From NCBI GenBank assembly GCA_022822135.1, contig JAJECH010000025.1:1-64000 (forward strand): a stretch of 64,000 nucleotides of DNA, given 5' to 3'. Both the position numbers and the translations under genes were made by a program. Below the pieces are notes generated by a model. It was not told where the DNA came from and ran no database searches. It saw only the letters and a program-made list of their open reading frames with translations. Numbering within the stretch: position 1 is the first letter of the stretch; each line of letters begins with the position of its first letter. Below, one piece after another: positions 35,011-44,210 of this stretch. Source of the stretch: Pseudomonadales bacterium. GTDB lineage: Bacteria > Pseudomonadota > Gammaproteobacteria > Pseudomonadales > Azotimanducaceae.

Positions 35011-35682
35011 ATGGATTTTCTAGAAATCATCAACTACATGGCGCGTTGGGGTCATTACGTATTTGGTGTCGCATGGATCGGTTTGCTTTATTACTTCAAC
35101 TTTGTTCAAGGTGGTTTCGCCGCGAATGCGTCTGATTCCACCAAAGTAGAGCTGTTCACCAAGTTAGTTCCCACGGCATTGTGGTATTTCCGATGGGCAG
35201 CTCTATTGACGTTCCTAACAGGCGTGGTATTACTGTATTTCGTTCATGACGTTGGTCTGCTTACAAGTGGTCTGCTAATCGGCGCTTTAATGGCAACCGT
35301 CATGTTCCTAAACGTCTGGTTGGTGATCTGGCCGAATCAAAAGATCGTCATCGCGTCTAATGAATCGATCGCTGGGGGCGGCGAAGCGGACCCAGGTCAG
35401 GCGGACGCAGCAGCCAAAGCACTGTTGGCATCTCGTACGAACACATTTCTCTCACTCCCGATGCTCTTTCTTATGGGTAGTTCAGCACACGGGAGTCTAT
35501 GGATGAAAGGAGATGCTTGGAATCAACCTAGCTATGACTTCTGGGTCCTATTGATACTCGTCATCCTGATTGAAGCCAATGCACTGTTCGGGAAGACCGG
35601 ACCCCTAACTACTGTCAGAGGGGTCATTGGGAGCAGTGTTATCTTGACGGTAGTGATGTTTGCTGTGCTAGCTTGGCTGTAG
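35011..35682 (+). CDS. PuuD-like urate hydroxylase membrane domain, without cytochrome c part
   Basis: The 223-residue membrane protein has about six hydrophobic segments and matches the urate oxidase N-terminal domain (Urate_ox_N), as in PuuD. It begins with a short helix then RWGHYVFGVAWIGLLYYFNF, later VWPNQKI-like VIWPNQKIVIAS, and a SLPMLFLMGSSAH segment with a conserved His. PuuD oxidises urate to 5-hydroxyisourate with a membrane domain joined to a C-terminal cytochrome c. Here the protein ends after the membrane part, so it is a shorter relative whose activity is not assured. GGGGGAGA precedes the ATG. No other purine-degradation genes are near. A clear terminator follows. Confidence 0.75.
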   Translation: MDFLEIINYMARWGHYVFGVAWIGLLYYFNFVQGGFAANASDSTKVELFTKLVPTALWYFRWAALLTFLTGVVLLYFVHDVGLLTSGLLIGALMATVMFLNVWLVIWPNQKIVIASNESIAGGGEADPGQADAAAKALLASRTNTFLSLPMLFLMGSSAHGSLWMKGDAWNQPSYDFWVLLILVILIEANALFGKTGPLTTVRGVIGSSVILTVVMFAVLAWL

Positions 35683-35707
35683 CACGCTAACGACTAGCTG
35701 TACTTTT

Positions 35708-35741
35708 GAAGGGGTTTCGATCGAGACCCCTTCTTCTTTTT
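35708..35741 (+). terminator. Rho-independent terminator after the PuuD-like gene
   Basis: AAGGGGTTTC pairs with GAGACCCCTT (one T-G wobble) around a GATC loop, followed by the T-rich tract TTCTTCTTTTTCTC. It is the most convincing intrinsic terminator in the window. Confidence 0.85.
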
Positions 35742-35958
35742 CTCGCTTTAACGCTTGTGTTTCCATACGGAACTTGACGAGTACGTTGCGTCTGAACCTC
35801 ATTCACACAGACGATGTCGGCGCCAAACTAGAAGGCACTCTAACGCTTTACTATTGCAAAAGAAATTTGTCTAAATCGACGTTGTGAGCTGCTTTGGTAC
35901 CGATTGGTTGCACTGTCAGTTAAACTAGCACTTATTTTCTCCCACTTGCGAATCACTC

Positions 35959-36651
35959 TTGAGCGACGATTCACTCGTACCTGGTCGTATATCACCGACC
36001 GCTGATCCCGAAGGGTCCTATCGACGTAACAACCGTTCATCCTCTGGACGGACGGTGCTGATCATGACGTTTCTATTACTGTTTTTAGTCGTAGGTCTCG
36101 TCGCCTTAGGATGGCTTGTTTGGCAACAACAACAGTCTATGACATTGATGAGTGAGCAACTAACCGAAGCGCATGATCAAGTTACCAAACTTTCCAATCA
36201 GCTCACAGACACTGAATCCAACATGACGGCTACGGTCCAAGATGCAGACCAACAGATCGCTATCAATGAGTCAGAAATACGCAAACTCTGGGACGTGAGC
36301 AACAAACGGAATAAAGCTTGGATTCAGACGAACCAAGCAAATGTCGCGACCAATCAGGACGAACTCGCGGCGACTCGTCGAACGTTAACGCAGATCGAAA
36401 CTGACCTCAACACATCGCTTACCAGTGTGATCGCACAACAACGTGACCTCACAGACAAGATCAACGTGTTAACGCGACAAACAAGCCAGTTAAACGACAC
36501 AATCAAACGTCAAGTCGAACAGAACACTCAGTCGATCCAAGCGATCGATGTATCCCGGCAGCAAAACAATCAGCGGCTTCTCGATGCATCCCGTCGCGTG
36601 AGCGGTCTTGAGAGTCGCGTTAGCTCCTTAGAGAGTAGACCGGGGCTCTAA
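35959..36651 (+). CDS. Single-pass membrane protein with a long coiled coil, function unknown
   Basis: The 230-residue protein begins with TTG. It has a hydrophilic start of about 31 residues, one membrane segment (about 34-56, LIMTFLLLFLVVGLVALGWL) and then about 170 residues of Gln-, Asn- and Thr-rich heptads predicted to form a coiled coil. The end repeats RVSGLESRVSSLESR. The region outside the membrane segment has no enzyme motif. Such proteins often serve as periplasmic or cytoplasmic tethers, but I recognise no family. Its stop lies one base from the stop of the convergent LLM gene. Confidence 0.7.
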   Translation: MSDDSLVPGRISPTADPEGSYRRNNRSSSGRTVLIMTFLLLFLVVGLVALGWLVWQQQQSMTLMSEQLTEAHDQVTKLSNQLTDTESNMTATVQDADQQIAINESEIRKLWDVSNKRNKAWIQTNQANVATNQDELAATRRTLTQIETDLNTSLTSVIAQQRDLTDKINVLTRQTSQLNDTIKRQVEQNTQSIQAIDVSRQQNNQRLLDASRRVSGLESRVSSLESRPGL

Positions 36652-36652
36652 A

Positions 36653-37486
36653 CTAATCAGGCATCCTTGACATCGCATCCCGCATCGTGGGGATGTGATC
36701 GGCAACGCCAATCCCACCGCCAAGTGTTCTTAGGCACAGGTGCGTGAGCCCCAGATTCTGCCAACCTGATACACGTTCTTGCCATTCATTTTCACGTGGC
36801 CCGACTACGGCAACGCCAGCCTCCATCCCGAGTTCCTCGGGAGCTCTTCCTGCTTCAACCGCATGAGCATTAATACTGTCGCGCACCTCGTGGAATTGAC
36901 TTGGATCGCATAACACGAACCAGCCGTCAGCAAGTGCGCCAATTCTCTTGCGGACGGCTTCTGACGGGACCCCCGCGCCGCCAACCCACATCGGAATCGG
37001 CTGCTGCACAGGCAGAGGGTCGAGAAACACCTCGGGCGCGATCGCATCGTACGTCGTACTAGCCTCAATCGACTCACCGCACCACAGCTTTTTTAACAGT
37101 GCCATTTGCTCAGAGCATCTGCGACCCCGTTGACGGAAATCGGTCCCCATCGACTCGTACTCCTCAACACTTCCCCCGACACCAATCCCTAAGCGCACGC
37201 GTCCACCACTTAGTCGGTCCAATTCCGCAGCTTGCTTGGCAAACAGTACAGTCTGCCGAGCTGGAAGCACGATCACTGAAGGTACAAGCTCGATTTTTGA
37301 TGTCACAGCTGCGATGTAGCTGAGAAGCATCATCGGCTCGTGTAGGTGACCGCTATTTCTGCGAAACACTTGATCCGGGACGCGCAAATGCGTCAAACCT
37401 AAATCGTCAGCGGCTTGCGCAAAATCTCGAATCGCGATCAAGTCGTCGCGCATTTCTCTCACAGGTAACGAAATACCAATCTTCAT
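36653..37486 (-). CDS. LLM class flavin-dependent oxidoreductase
   Basis: The 277-residue protein is a luciferase-like monooxygenase-fold enzyme of the TIGR03619/F420-type subgroup. It begins MKIGISLPV and shows HEPMMLLSYIAAVTSKIELV, LPARQTVLFAKQAAELDRLS, GGRVRLGIGVGGSVEEYESM, the hallmark stretches of the group. Members use F420 or FMN; the cofactor here cannot be told. GAGGAG precedes the ATG. The gene is about 40 bases downstream of the start of its neighbour's end on the same strand; the two may be cotranscribed with the acyltransferase. Confidence 0.87.
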   Translation of the reverse strand: MKIGISLPVREMRDDLIAIRDFAQAADDLGLTHLRVPDQVFRRNSGHLHEPMMLLSYIAAVTSKIELVPSVIVLPARQTVLFAKQAAELDRLSGGRVRLGIGVGGSVEEYESMGTDFRQRGRRCSEQMALLKKLWCGESIEASTTYDAIAPEVFLDPLPVQQPIPMWVGGAGVPSEAVRKRIGALADGWFVLCDPSQFHEVRDSINAHAVEAGRAPEELGMEAGVAVVGPRENEWQERVSGWQNLGLTHLCLRTLGGGIGVADHIPTMRDAMSRMPD

Positions 37487-37528
37487 TCTGATTTACTCCT
37501 CAATGACGTAATTGCAGCGCACAACCGC

Positions 37529-38371
37529 TTATGGTTTACTCGTGAGCTGCTGATCTTTTTCATCCCATAGGTCGTTTAACCAATTCGTTAACGTCCCTTG
37601 ATCTGTTGTAGGTTTCGGAATTTCCTCGACGACCAATCGAACACCCGACGTTCGCCCGGAAAGCAAATCCCAAAATCCCGGAACTTCGCCTCGGTATTGA
37701 ATCGTTGCGTTAAGAACGGTCTCGACTCGGTCCTCTAATACGACTAACGTCTGCAGTAATCCGCCGCGCCTCGGTCGCAACAAATTGACGTACGGCGAAC
37801 CCCTTGAATCGCGTTTGGCGGGCGTGAAGCGCGTTCCCTCAACGAAATTGATCACAGCTACTGGTTTGTCAAGAAATCTCCTGCCCTCTCGCTTCAGAAC
37901 CGTTTCATTAATCTCTCTTTGAGTCTCTGAAAGGCCGGGTCCCGTCGACTTCGCGCGGTATACATATGGAAAACCCAAAAACCACATCGCCAAACCAACG
38001 AAGGGTACCCAGATGAGTTCGTGTTTGGTAAAGAACTTAAGAACAGGCGCAACATCCCTGAAACTTACCTGCAAAACCACAATGTCTACCCAACTCTGAT
38101 GGTTACAGACGATGACTTGCCAATTACGCCGATCGCGCAGCGGAGGCGGCAACTCGACCTGTATGTCGATCAATCGACATGTACGTATTAACCACCGGAA
38201 CGAACTAACCCATGCATCGATCACGACGTCCATAGGGTACGCTAACCATCGGCGAAAGCTGGGGATCGGAACGATGAGTCGAATGATTCCTAAAACATAA
38301 AGTGGTATACAGACCAACACAGTGGTCATCGCTACCACGAACGCACTAAACGCACCGATCAGTCTGTGCAT
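37529..38371 (-). CDS. 1-acyl-sn-glycerol-3-phosphate acyltransferase family protein (PlsC-like)
   Basis: From ATG 38371 the protein has 280 residues. After an N-terminal hydrophobic segment it carries the acyltransferase motifs NHQSWVD (HxxxxD, catalytic) and FVEGTRFT (EGTR, glycerol-phosphate binding), with further blocks YVRPRRGG-like LLRPRRGGLLQ. The arrangement resembles YihG/LPLAT proteins that modify membrane phospholipids. The frame stays open to 38701, but that extension overlaps the upstream SLC13 gene and reads as low-complexity Gly/Arg, so it is not used. The start is five bases after the SLC13 stop, so the two are coupled. Confidence 0.9.
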   Translation of the reverse strand: MHRLIGAFSAFVVAMTTVLVCIPLYVLGIIRLIVPIPSFRRWLAYPMDVVIDAWVSSFRWLIRTCRLIDIQVELPPPLRDRRNWQVIVCNHQSWVDIVVLQVSFRDVAPVLKFFTKHELIWVPFVGLAMWFLGFPYVYRAKSTGPGLSETQREINETVLKREGRRFLDKPVAVINFVEGTRFTPAKRDSRGSPYVNLLRPRRGGLLQTLVVLEDRVETVLNATIQYRGEVPGFWDLLSGRTSGVRLVVEEIPKPTTDQGTLTNWLNDLWDEKDQQLTSKP

Positions 38372-38376
38372 TGAAG

Positions 38377-39756
38377 TTAGCGCACAACGAAGAAGCAGAT
38401 AGTCGAGATTAACGCGACGCCGACCAGGTTGAGCACGAACCCCTCCCGCATCATTCTTGTTAACGGAAATCGATTGGTTGAGAAAACGATCACGTTCGGC
38501 GGTGTTGCAACCGGCAACATGAATGCGCAACTCGCGCTCATCGCCGCAGGCACCATTAACAGTCTGGGATCCACCGCCGCCGCGACCGCCGCCGCGGCCA
38601 GTATGGGCATCAATAGCGTCGTGGTAGCCGTATTGCTTGTCGCTTCCGTCAGGAACGTGACACCTAGACAGATCATTGCCATCATTGCTAAGACTTGCCA
38701 CGACGCGACATTCGTTAGATATGCCCCGAGAACTTCACTAAGTCCTGACGCCACGAACGCCTTCGCGATACTAATACCTGCGCCGAACAGGAGGAGCATC
38801 CCCCACGGAATCTTGATTGCAGTGTCCCAATCAAGCAAACGACCCTTTTCTCCGTTTGGAATCACGAACATCAGGATGACGGCGATGAACGCAACCATTG
38901 CGTCGTTGGTGTAAGGTACGTCAAACCACGTTGACCAGCCACCGAACGGACCAGTGCGCGTAATCCAAGCTAGCGCTGTACAAACAAAAATGATCATGAC
39001 GCGACGTTCGTGCGGAGTCCACTCGCCAACTTCCGGAATACTCACTTTCCCCGTGTACTTCAGATTGCGCGTCAGCCAAAATCCAGCCACCGGCAGGAGG
39101 ACGACCACAACCGGTAGTCCCCATGCCATCCACTGCCCAAACGAAATCGTCTCACCAAAGGTCACCGCGTATACAGCGATAAACTCGAGATTAGGGGGCG
39201 TACCAATCGGTGTACCAATGCCCCCAATACTCGCACCATACGCGATCCCGAGGAGCAGCGGCACAGACAATTCCTTGTCCGGCGACTTCTCGACCACAGC
39301 GATGGCAACGGGGAGCATCATTAGCGCAGTCGCTGTGTTTGAAATCCACATCGAGAGCACAGCGGTCGCCACCATGAAGCCGAATACCAAACTGCGACTA
39401 CTCCCACCACCGAAGAGCCGAACCATGTTCATGGCGAGTCGAAGATGCGCACCGCTCTTTTCAACCGCAGTGGATAGGAGAAATCCTCCCAACAACAAAA
39501 GGACTAACGGACTACCGTATGCCGTGGAGACTTCGGACATCGGCAACACACCTAACATGGGTAGGAGTGCTAAAGGCGCTAATGACGTGACAGGAATCGG
39601 GACCGCATCGCTAATCCACCAGACCAGACAGAGGCTAGTAACGCCCGCAGTGAGCGCCGCAGGTAGTTCTAGTCCTAGTTGGTAAGTAACGAATGCGACA
39701 ATTAACGCAGTAATCGGTCCAAGCGCCATCAAAACAGTGCGCATGCGTTCGTTCAC
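38377..39756 (-). CDS. SLC13/DASS family anion:Na+ symporter
   Basis: The 459-residue membrane protein has about eleven segments and the DASS pattern: WWISDAVPIPVTSLAPLALL, a helix-hairpin SNTATALMMLPVAIAV (first SNT motif), GTPIGTPPNLEFIA, and the second SNT-type motif EATSNTATTTLLMPIL, followed by MLPVATPPNVIVF. These two SNT motifs bind substrate carboxylates and sodium. Family members import C4-dicarboxylates, citrate or sulfate; the exact substrate is open. The GTG start is only 15 bases from the divergent sbcB start, so promoters must lie inside the coding regions or a later start (ATG 39744) is used. Confidence 0.9.
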   Translation of the reverse strand: MNERMRTVLMALGPITALIVAFVTYQLGLELPAALTAGVTSLCLVWWISDAVPIPVTSLAPLALLPMLGVLPMSEVSTAYGSPLVLLLLGGFLLSTAVEKSGAHLRLAMNMVRLFGGGSSRSLVFGFMVATAVLSMWISNTATALMMLPVAIAVVEKSPDKELSVPLLLGIAYGASIGGIGTPIGTPPNLEFIAVYAVTFGETISFGQWMAWGLPVVVVLLPVAGFWLTRNLKYTGKVSIPEVGEWTPHERRVMIIFVCTALAWITRTGPFGGWSTWFDVPYTNDAMVAFIAVILMFVIPNGEKGRLLDWDTAIKIPWGMLLLFGAGISIAKAFVASGLSEVLGAYLTNVASWQVLAMMAMICLGVTFLTEATSNTATTTLLMPILAAAAVAAAVDPRLLMVPAAMSASCAFMLPVATPPNVIVFSTNRFPLTRMMREGFVLNLVGVALISTICFFVVR

Positions 39757-39771
39757 GCTTATCGAGTCTTC

Positions 39772-41223
39772 ATGGCAACTTCCTCAAATTCATTTTATTG
39801 GTACGATCTGGAGACCACTGGTCTGCTGGCACGCTGGGACCGCATAACTCAATTCGCCGGCCAACGGACCGACTTAGACCTGAACCCCGTCGGCGAACCT
39901 TTCGTTACTTATGTCCAGCTGCCCCCGCAGGTATTGCCGGATCCTGATTCAGTCCTCATCACAGGCATCACTCCGCAACGCCTTCAAGCAGAAGGTATCA
40001 GCGAATGGGAAGCGATCAACCAGATTAACGCTTTATTAAGTGAACCAGGTACGTGCACGATTGGCTACAACAATATTGCGTTCGACGATGAATTCATACG
40101 TTTTGCATTGTTTCGTAATCTCTTTCCACCGTACAAGCGCGAATTCAATCAAGGTAACAGTCGCTTCGATCTCTACACGGTAGTGAAAGCCGCAGCTGCG
40201 ATGCGGCCAGATCACATTGAATGGCCTACCAACGAAGAAGGCGTGCTTTCACCGAACTTGGCTGCTCTTGCCGAAGCGAACGGTATCGACCCGAGCGGTG
40301 CACACGACGCACTCTCGGATGTTCAAATGTCAATCGCGGTCGCGCGTCTCATCAAACATGCGGAACCCAAGATGTGGTCGTATCTATATAACCATAGACG
40401 CCGACACGAAGTCGAACGTGTTTTGAATGATGGCAGCCGGTTTTATCTCCATGTCAGTTCTGTATACGGTGCTAAACGTCGTTTTGTCGCTCCCGTTCAG
40501 GTATTAGCCACAAATCCAGAAATCAGTTCACGAGTTTTGGCCGCAGACTTAACGGCGGATTTGAGCATGCTTGAGTCGGCTACTCCGGACGAACTGAACC
40601 AAGCCCGTTTTCTGACCAAGGAAGAGGCTGAAGAATCAAATCGGACGCGACTTGCGCTTACTGAGGTGGCTACGAACAAGTGCCCCGTATTCGTAGGTCT
40701 CGACACGCTAGGGGAATCATTAGCGAACCGTTTAGAAGTTGATGTCGACAGACTAAACCACAACATCGAGCTTATCGAACGTATGCAACAAGGCGACTTG
40801 GAATCCCGCATGCGCGAGATGATGCTCATCCCTCGCGAACGGTCCGAGTCCGACTCTTTCCGAGATGCGTCCGAACGCTTATATGACGGGTTTATTTCGC
40901 GCAAGAATGAACAGTTGTGCGAGTCCGTCCACAATGCGATCAAACGCGACTTGCCGTGGCCGGAAATGACGACTGACGACGACCGAATCAGCACACTTGC
41001 CAATCGACTTAGGTACGAACTCCGCCCGAATGACGACGCTGCACTAGCGAAGACAAATAGTGAGTTCGTCTCGTCGATGTTAAGACAAGAAGGCGTCGGA
41101 CTCCGGGACCGACGTGCACGCATAAAGCAACTACGAGATACTGAATTGACTGCAGAGAAACATCAACTTCTTAACGAAGTAGAAACCTACATCGAAAACA
41201 TCGCGGCGCAATATGGCATCTGA
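39772..41223 (+). CDS. sbcB: Exodeoxyribonuclease I
   Basis: The 483-residue enzyme is the 3'-5' single-strand-specific exonuclease I (XonA). It belongs to the DnaQ fold: YDLETTG with Asp12 and Glu14, NNIAFDDEFIR with the third acidic residue, and HDALSD with His178 and Asp183. Typical family parts are SVLITGITPQ and the exonuclease I C-terminal domains. It acts in mismatch repair and recombination, and the family is largely gammaproteobacterial, which supports the host assignment. The end overlaps the next gene by 11 bases. Confidence 0.96.
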   Translation: MATSSNSFYWYDLETTGLLARWDRITQFAGQRTDLDLNPVGEPFVTYVQLPPQVLPDPDSVLITGITPQRLQAEGISEWEAINQINALLSEPGTCTIGYNNIAFDDEFIRFALFRNLFPPYKREFNQGNSRFDLYTVVKAAAAMRPDHIEWPTNEEGVLSPNLAALAEANGIDPSGAHDALSDVQMSIAVARLIKHAEPKMWSYLYNHRRRHEVERVLNDGSRFYLHVSSVYGAKRRFVAPVQVLATNPEISSRVLAADLTADLSMLESATPDELNQARFLTKEEAEESNRTRLALTEVATNKCPVFVGLDTLGESLANRLEVDVDRLNHNIELIERMQQGDLESRMREMMLIPRERSESDSFRDASERLYDGFISRKNEQLCESVHNAIKRDLPWPEMTTDDDRISTLANRLRYELRPNDDAALAKTNSEFVSSMLRQEGVGLRDRRARIKQLRDTELTAEKHQLLNEVETYIENIAAQYGI

Positions 41224-41959
41224 TCTACCTCACTGTGTCCAGTTCCAAAACGCCGGTAAGTTTCTCGGCGAAGATTGGGTATTTCGAGGCGTAGACGCAA
41301 ACGTACCTAACGCGCAAGTTACGGCGATTATCGGCGCTAGTGGTAGTGGTAAAACGACTCTTTTACGACTAATCAACGGTCTCTATCGACCCGACGAAGG
41401 AGACATAAAAGTCCTGGGAGAGGACATCCCTCAGAAGAACCAGCACCTTTTCCGGCGCAAGATTGGGTATGCGGTACAGGGCGCGGGTTTATTCCCACAC
41501 ATGACCATCGAGTCGAACATCACAAAACTAGCGAAACTCGATGGTTGGACGCAAGAACGAATTCAGCCTCGCCTAGATGAGTTACTAGAGCTAACCGGTC
41601 TCGAAATTGAGATGAAGGAACGCTACCCACATGAACTCTCAGGTGGTCAGCAACATCGCGTCAGCCTTTGTCGAGCATTGATGTTAGAACCCAAGCTGCT
41701 CCTGCTTGATGAACCTTTTTCGGCGATTGACGCTATTACCCGAAATGAGATTCAGGACTCGTTTATTGAATTGCAGCGCAAACTGGCGTTCAGTGCGGTA
41801 TTGGTAACACACGATTTTCGCGAAGCCACAAAACTCGCCCACTACCTTTTGGTACTTGGCGACGACGGAGTCGAACAACAAGGAACGCTTCAAGATCTTC
41901 TCGACAATCCTGCATCTTCGTTCCTACAAGAGTTAATTGAAACGGAGACATCCGCGTGA
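41213..41959 (+). CDS. ABC importer ATPase, osmoprotectant/glycine betaine type
   Basis: The 248-residue ATPase has Walker A GASGSGKT, the Q-loop AVQGAGLFPHMT, signature LSGGQQHRVSLCRA, Walker B LLLLDEPFSAID and switch His in VTHDF. It resembles OpuBA/ProV-like ATPases but lacks the C-terminal CBS domains of the larger forms. It overlaps sbcB by 11 bases upstream and the permease-fusion gene by four bases downstream, so it forms a two-gene importer operon read through from sbcB. Confidence 0.9.
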   Translation: MASDLPHCVQFQNAGKFLGEDWVFRGVDANVPNAQVTAIIGASGSGKTTLLRLINGLYRPDEGDIKVLGEDIPQKNQHLFRRKIGYAVQGAGLFPHMTIESNITKLAKLDGWTQERIQPRLDELLELTGLEIEMKERYPHELSGGQQHRVSLCRALMLEPKLLLLDEPFSAIDAITRNEIQDSFIELQRKLAFSAVLVTHDFREATKLAHYLLVLGDDGVEQQGTLQDLLDNPASSFLQELIETETSA

Positions 41960-43467
41960 AGTCGTTAGTACTCCTCATCCTTGCAAGCGTACTAATCGTG
42001 GTTACGGCAATTGCCGGTTGCGGACAGAAAGAGACCTACGTGATTGGGTCAAAGCAGCATACAGAGTCACACATCTTAGGTGAGCTTTTAGCGCAGACAT
42101 TGGAAACTGCCGGCTACACCGTCGACCGGAAATTCAACCTTGGTGGTACGAAAATTGTTTTTAATGCGTTAGAACAAGGTGACATTCACGCATACGCTGA
42201 ATACTCCGGAACGATTCAGGAAGTTATCCTGCAAGAGACGAGGACACTCACGCTCGACGAAATCACTGCTGCTTTAGCCAAACTTGGCATTCAAACGCTC
42301 GAACCGTTGGGATTTAACAATTCCTACGCCATGGGGATTCACGAAGACCTCGCGACAGAAACCGGCTTATCAAAAGTATCCGAGTTAGCTAATTACCCTG
42401 ATCTTCGCTTTTACTTTTCGCACGAGTTTTTAGAACGTGACGACGGTTATCCGAGTATGCGCGCACACTACGGCTTACCCCAATCCGCCGACGGCATCGA
42501 ACATGCCCTAGCGTTGCGCGCCATCGTTGCGCGCGAAATCGATGTCACAGACCTTTACACGACCGACGCCGAGATCGACCACTTTAATTTAGTCGTTCTC
42601 GAAGACGATCTTGAGTTTTTTCCAAAGTACCTCGCTATCCCGATCGTACGTAGCGACCTGCCGCAAGAGGTGAAGCAACTACTTAACGTGGCAGCGAATG
42701 CGCTCTCCGATACAACCATGGCGGGTCTCAACTACAAGGTTCACATCGAAGAGCAACCGATCTCGGACGTTGCGAAAGAGTTTCTCGCCACCTTGAATGT
42801 CCGGTCTACCCACGAGACTACAACGTTATTCGACAAGCTCGTTGAACGCACGATCGAGCATCTATATCTAGCCGGCATCGCGCTTTTCGCCGCCACGCTG
42901 GTAGCGCTCTCGATCTCGATTGCCGTGTACTCGATTCCGTGGTTATCGAAGCCGATAGCTTATGTCGCGGGTTTACTTCAGACGATCCCCTCGCTTGCAC
43001 TACTCGCGTTGATGGTTCCCTTGTTTGGTATCGGGAAGTTACCAGCGATCGTTGCTTTGTTTCTCTATTCACTGCTACCCATCATCCGAACTACTGTAAC
43101 AGCTCTATCGACTGTCGATCCAGTGCTCCTTCAAGTCGCAGAGGGACTTGGTTACACGCGAACTCAGTCACTTGTGCATGTGAAATTACCGCTGTCGATG
43201 CCAGCCATATTTGCAGGCATCCGTATCTCTGCGATCATCTGCATCGGTACAGCAACTCTCGCTGCGTTTATCGGAGGTGGTGGGCTTGGCGACTTGATTT
43301 TCCAAGGGCTCCAACTTGACGATACGCGTCTGATTTTGATTGGTGCGGCATCCGCTGCGTTAATGGCGATCATCGTTGAGCTACTTTTCGAGGGTGTTGA
43401 AAAACTCATAATTCCTGGTCACATCGCTGCCGCCAACAAAATTTCTAATGAACCGGTAGTGGCTTGA
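41956..43467 (+). CDS. Osmoprotectant importer: binding protein fused to permease
   Basis: The 503-residue protein joins two parts that are often separate. Residues 1-290 are a lipoprotein-type glycine-betaine/choline binding protein, with a lipobox ending in Cys22 (AIAGC) and the OpuBC-like YVIGSKQHTESHILGELLAQ. Residues about 300-503 are a ProW/OpuBB-like permease with several spans and the EGLGYTRTQSLVHVKLPLSMP loop that contacts the ATPase. This binding-protein-first order occurs in some bacteria. The GTG start overlaps the ATPase stop (GTGA). The solute is probably betaine, choline or a similar compound, by family. Confidence 0.88.
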   Translation: MKSLVLLILASVLIVVTAIAGCGQKETYVIGSKQHTESHILGELLAQTLETAGYTVDRKFNLGGTKIVFNALEQGDIHAYAEYSGTIQEVILQETRTLTLDEITAALAKLGIQTLEPLGFNNSYAMGIHEDLATETGLSKVSELANYPDLRFYFSHEFLERDDGYPSMRAHYGLPQSADGIEHALALRAIVAREIDVTDLYTTDAEIDHFNLVVLEDDLEFFPKYLAIPIVRSDLPQEVKQLLNVAANALSDTTMAGLNYKVHIEEQPISDVAKEFLATLNVRSTHETTTLFDKLVERTIEHLYLAGIALFAATLVALSISIAVYSIPWLSKPIAYVAGLLQTIPSLALLALMVPLFGIGKLPAIVALFLYSLLPIIRTTVTALSTVDPVLLQVAEGLGYTRTQSLVHVKLPLSMPAIFAGIRISAIICIGTATLAAFIGGGGLGDLIFQGLQLDDTRLILIGAASAALMAIIVELLFEGVEKLIIPGHIAAANKISNEPVVA

Positions 43468-44210
43468 TGAAAGACCAGCCAGTTACCTTTAACAAGACAA
43501 TCCGCGAGGCAGCTTCGGTTGTCGTCTTACGTGATGGCGTCGACGGTCCAGAAGTGTTCATGCTGCAACGCCCTGGTCGCGGCGACTTTCCAGATCTTCA
43601 TGTTTTTCCAGGTGGTAAGGTCGACGCCGACGACGTCGAACTAGGCGCTCAGCTCGCTGCCCCTCAATCACCGAATCACCCGACACAAAAGTTCAAGGCG
43701 GCCGCGCTTCGCGAGTGTTTTGAGGAGTGTGGGGTGTTATTTGCGGATAACGAAAGCAACCCGCTCAGCACTCACGCTTTGCAACAATTTCGAGCCGACG
43801 TACTGAGTAAACGCATCACGTTCAAAGACGGATTCGAACGATTTGAATTGACGTTTCATGACGACGCGGTACTGTATTTCAGCCATTGGATCACCCCGCC
43901 GTACGCACCCGCACGCTTCGATACGCGCTTCTTTGTCGCCCACGTTCCCGCAGAACAAGAAGCCGAGAATCACGCGAGTGAAACCATCGCAGGAAGTTGG
44001 CAGACGCCAGAAATCGCACTGAATAAATACGCAAAGGGAGATTGGCAATTGATCGTTCCGACGATTACGACGCTGAGGATGATCGCAGGCTACGACAACG
44101 TGAACACCCTAATGGATGCCGTGAGACACGGTGAACATCGCATACCTGTAACGTCATCGTTACACGAGAAAGGCATGCAGTACTTTGTTGGTACTTGGTG
44201 TTTGTTCTAG
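43467..44210 (+). CDS. Nudix hydrolase, NUDT19-like
   Basis: The 247-residue protein has a Nudix domain whose box reads GGKVDADD...AALRECFEECGVLF, with a long insertion between the first Gly-Gly and the R-E-x-x-E-E helix. This insertion and the length resemble NUDT7/NUDT19-type enzymes, some of which hydrolyse CoA derivatives. ATG 43467 overlaps the preceding stop by one base (TGATG). The Nudix catalytic Glu residues are present. Its substrate is not established. Confidence 0.85.
   Translation: MKDQPVTFNKTIREAASVVVLRDGVDGPEVFMLQRPGRGDFPDLHVFPGGKVDADDVELGAQLAAPQSPNHPTQKFKAAALRECFEECGVLFADNESNPLSTHALQQFRADVLSKRITFKDGFERFELTFHDDAVLYFSHWITPPYAPARFDTRFFVAHVPAEQEAENHASETIAGSWQTPEIALNKYAKGDWQLIVPTITTLRMIAGYDNVNTLMDAVRHGEHRIPVTSSLHEKGMQYFVGTWCLF

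Noticed and set aside
38372-38701. N-terminal extension of the acyltransferase to 390 residues
   Set aside because: It overlaps the SLC13 gene, is Gly/Arg-rich and is unlike the family. ATG 38371 gives the normal start.
38954-39685. 243-codon frame opposite the SLC13 gene
   Set aside because: Antisense shadow; low complexity, no start signal and no recognisable domain.
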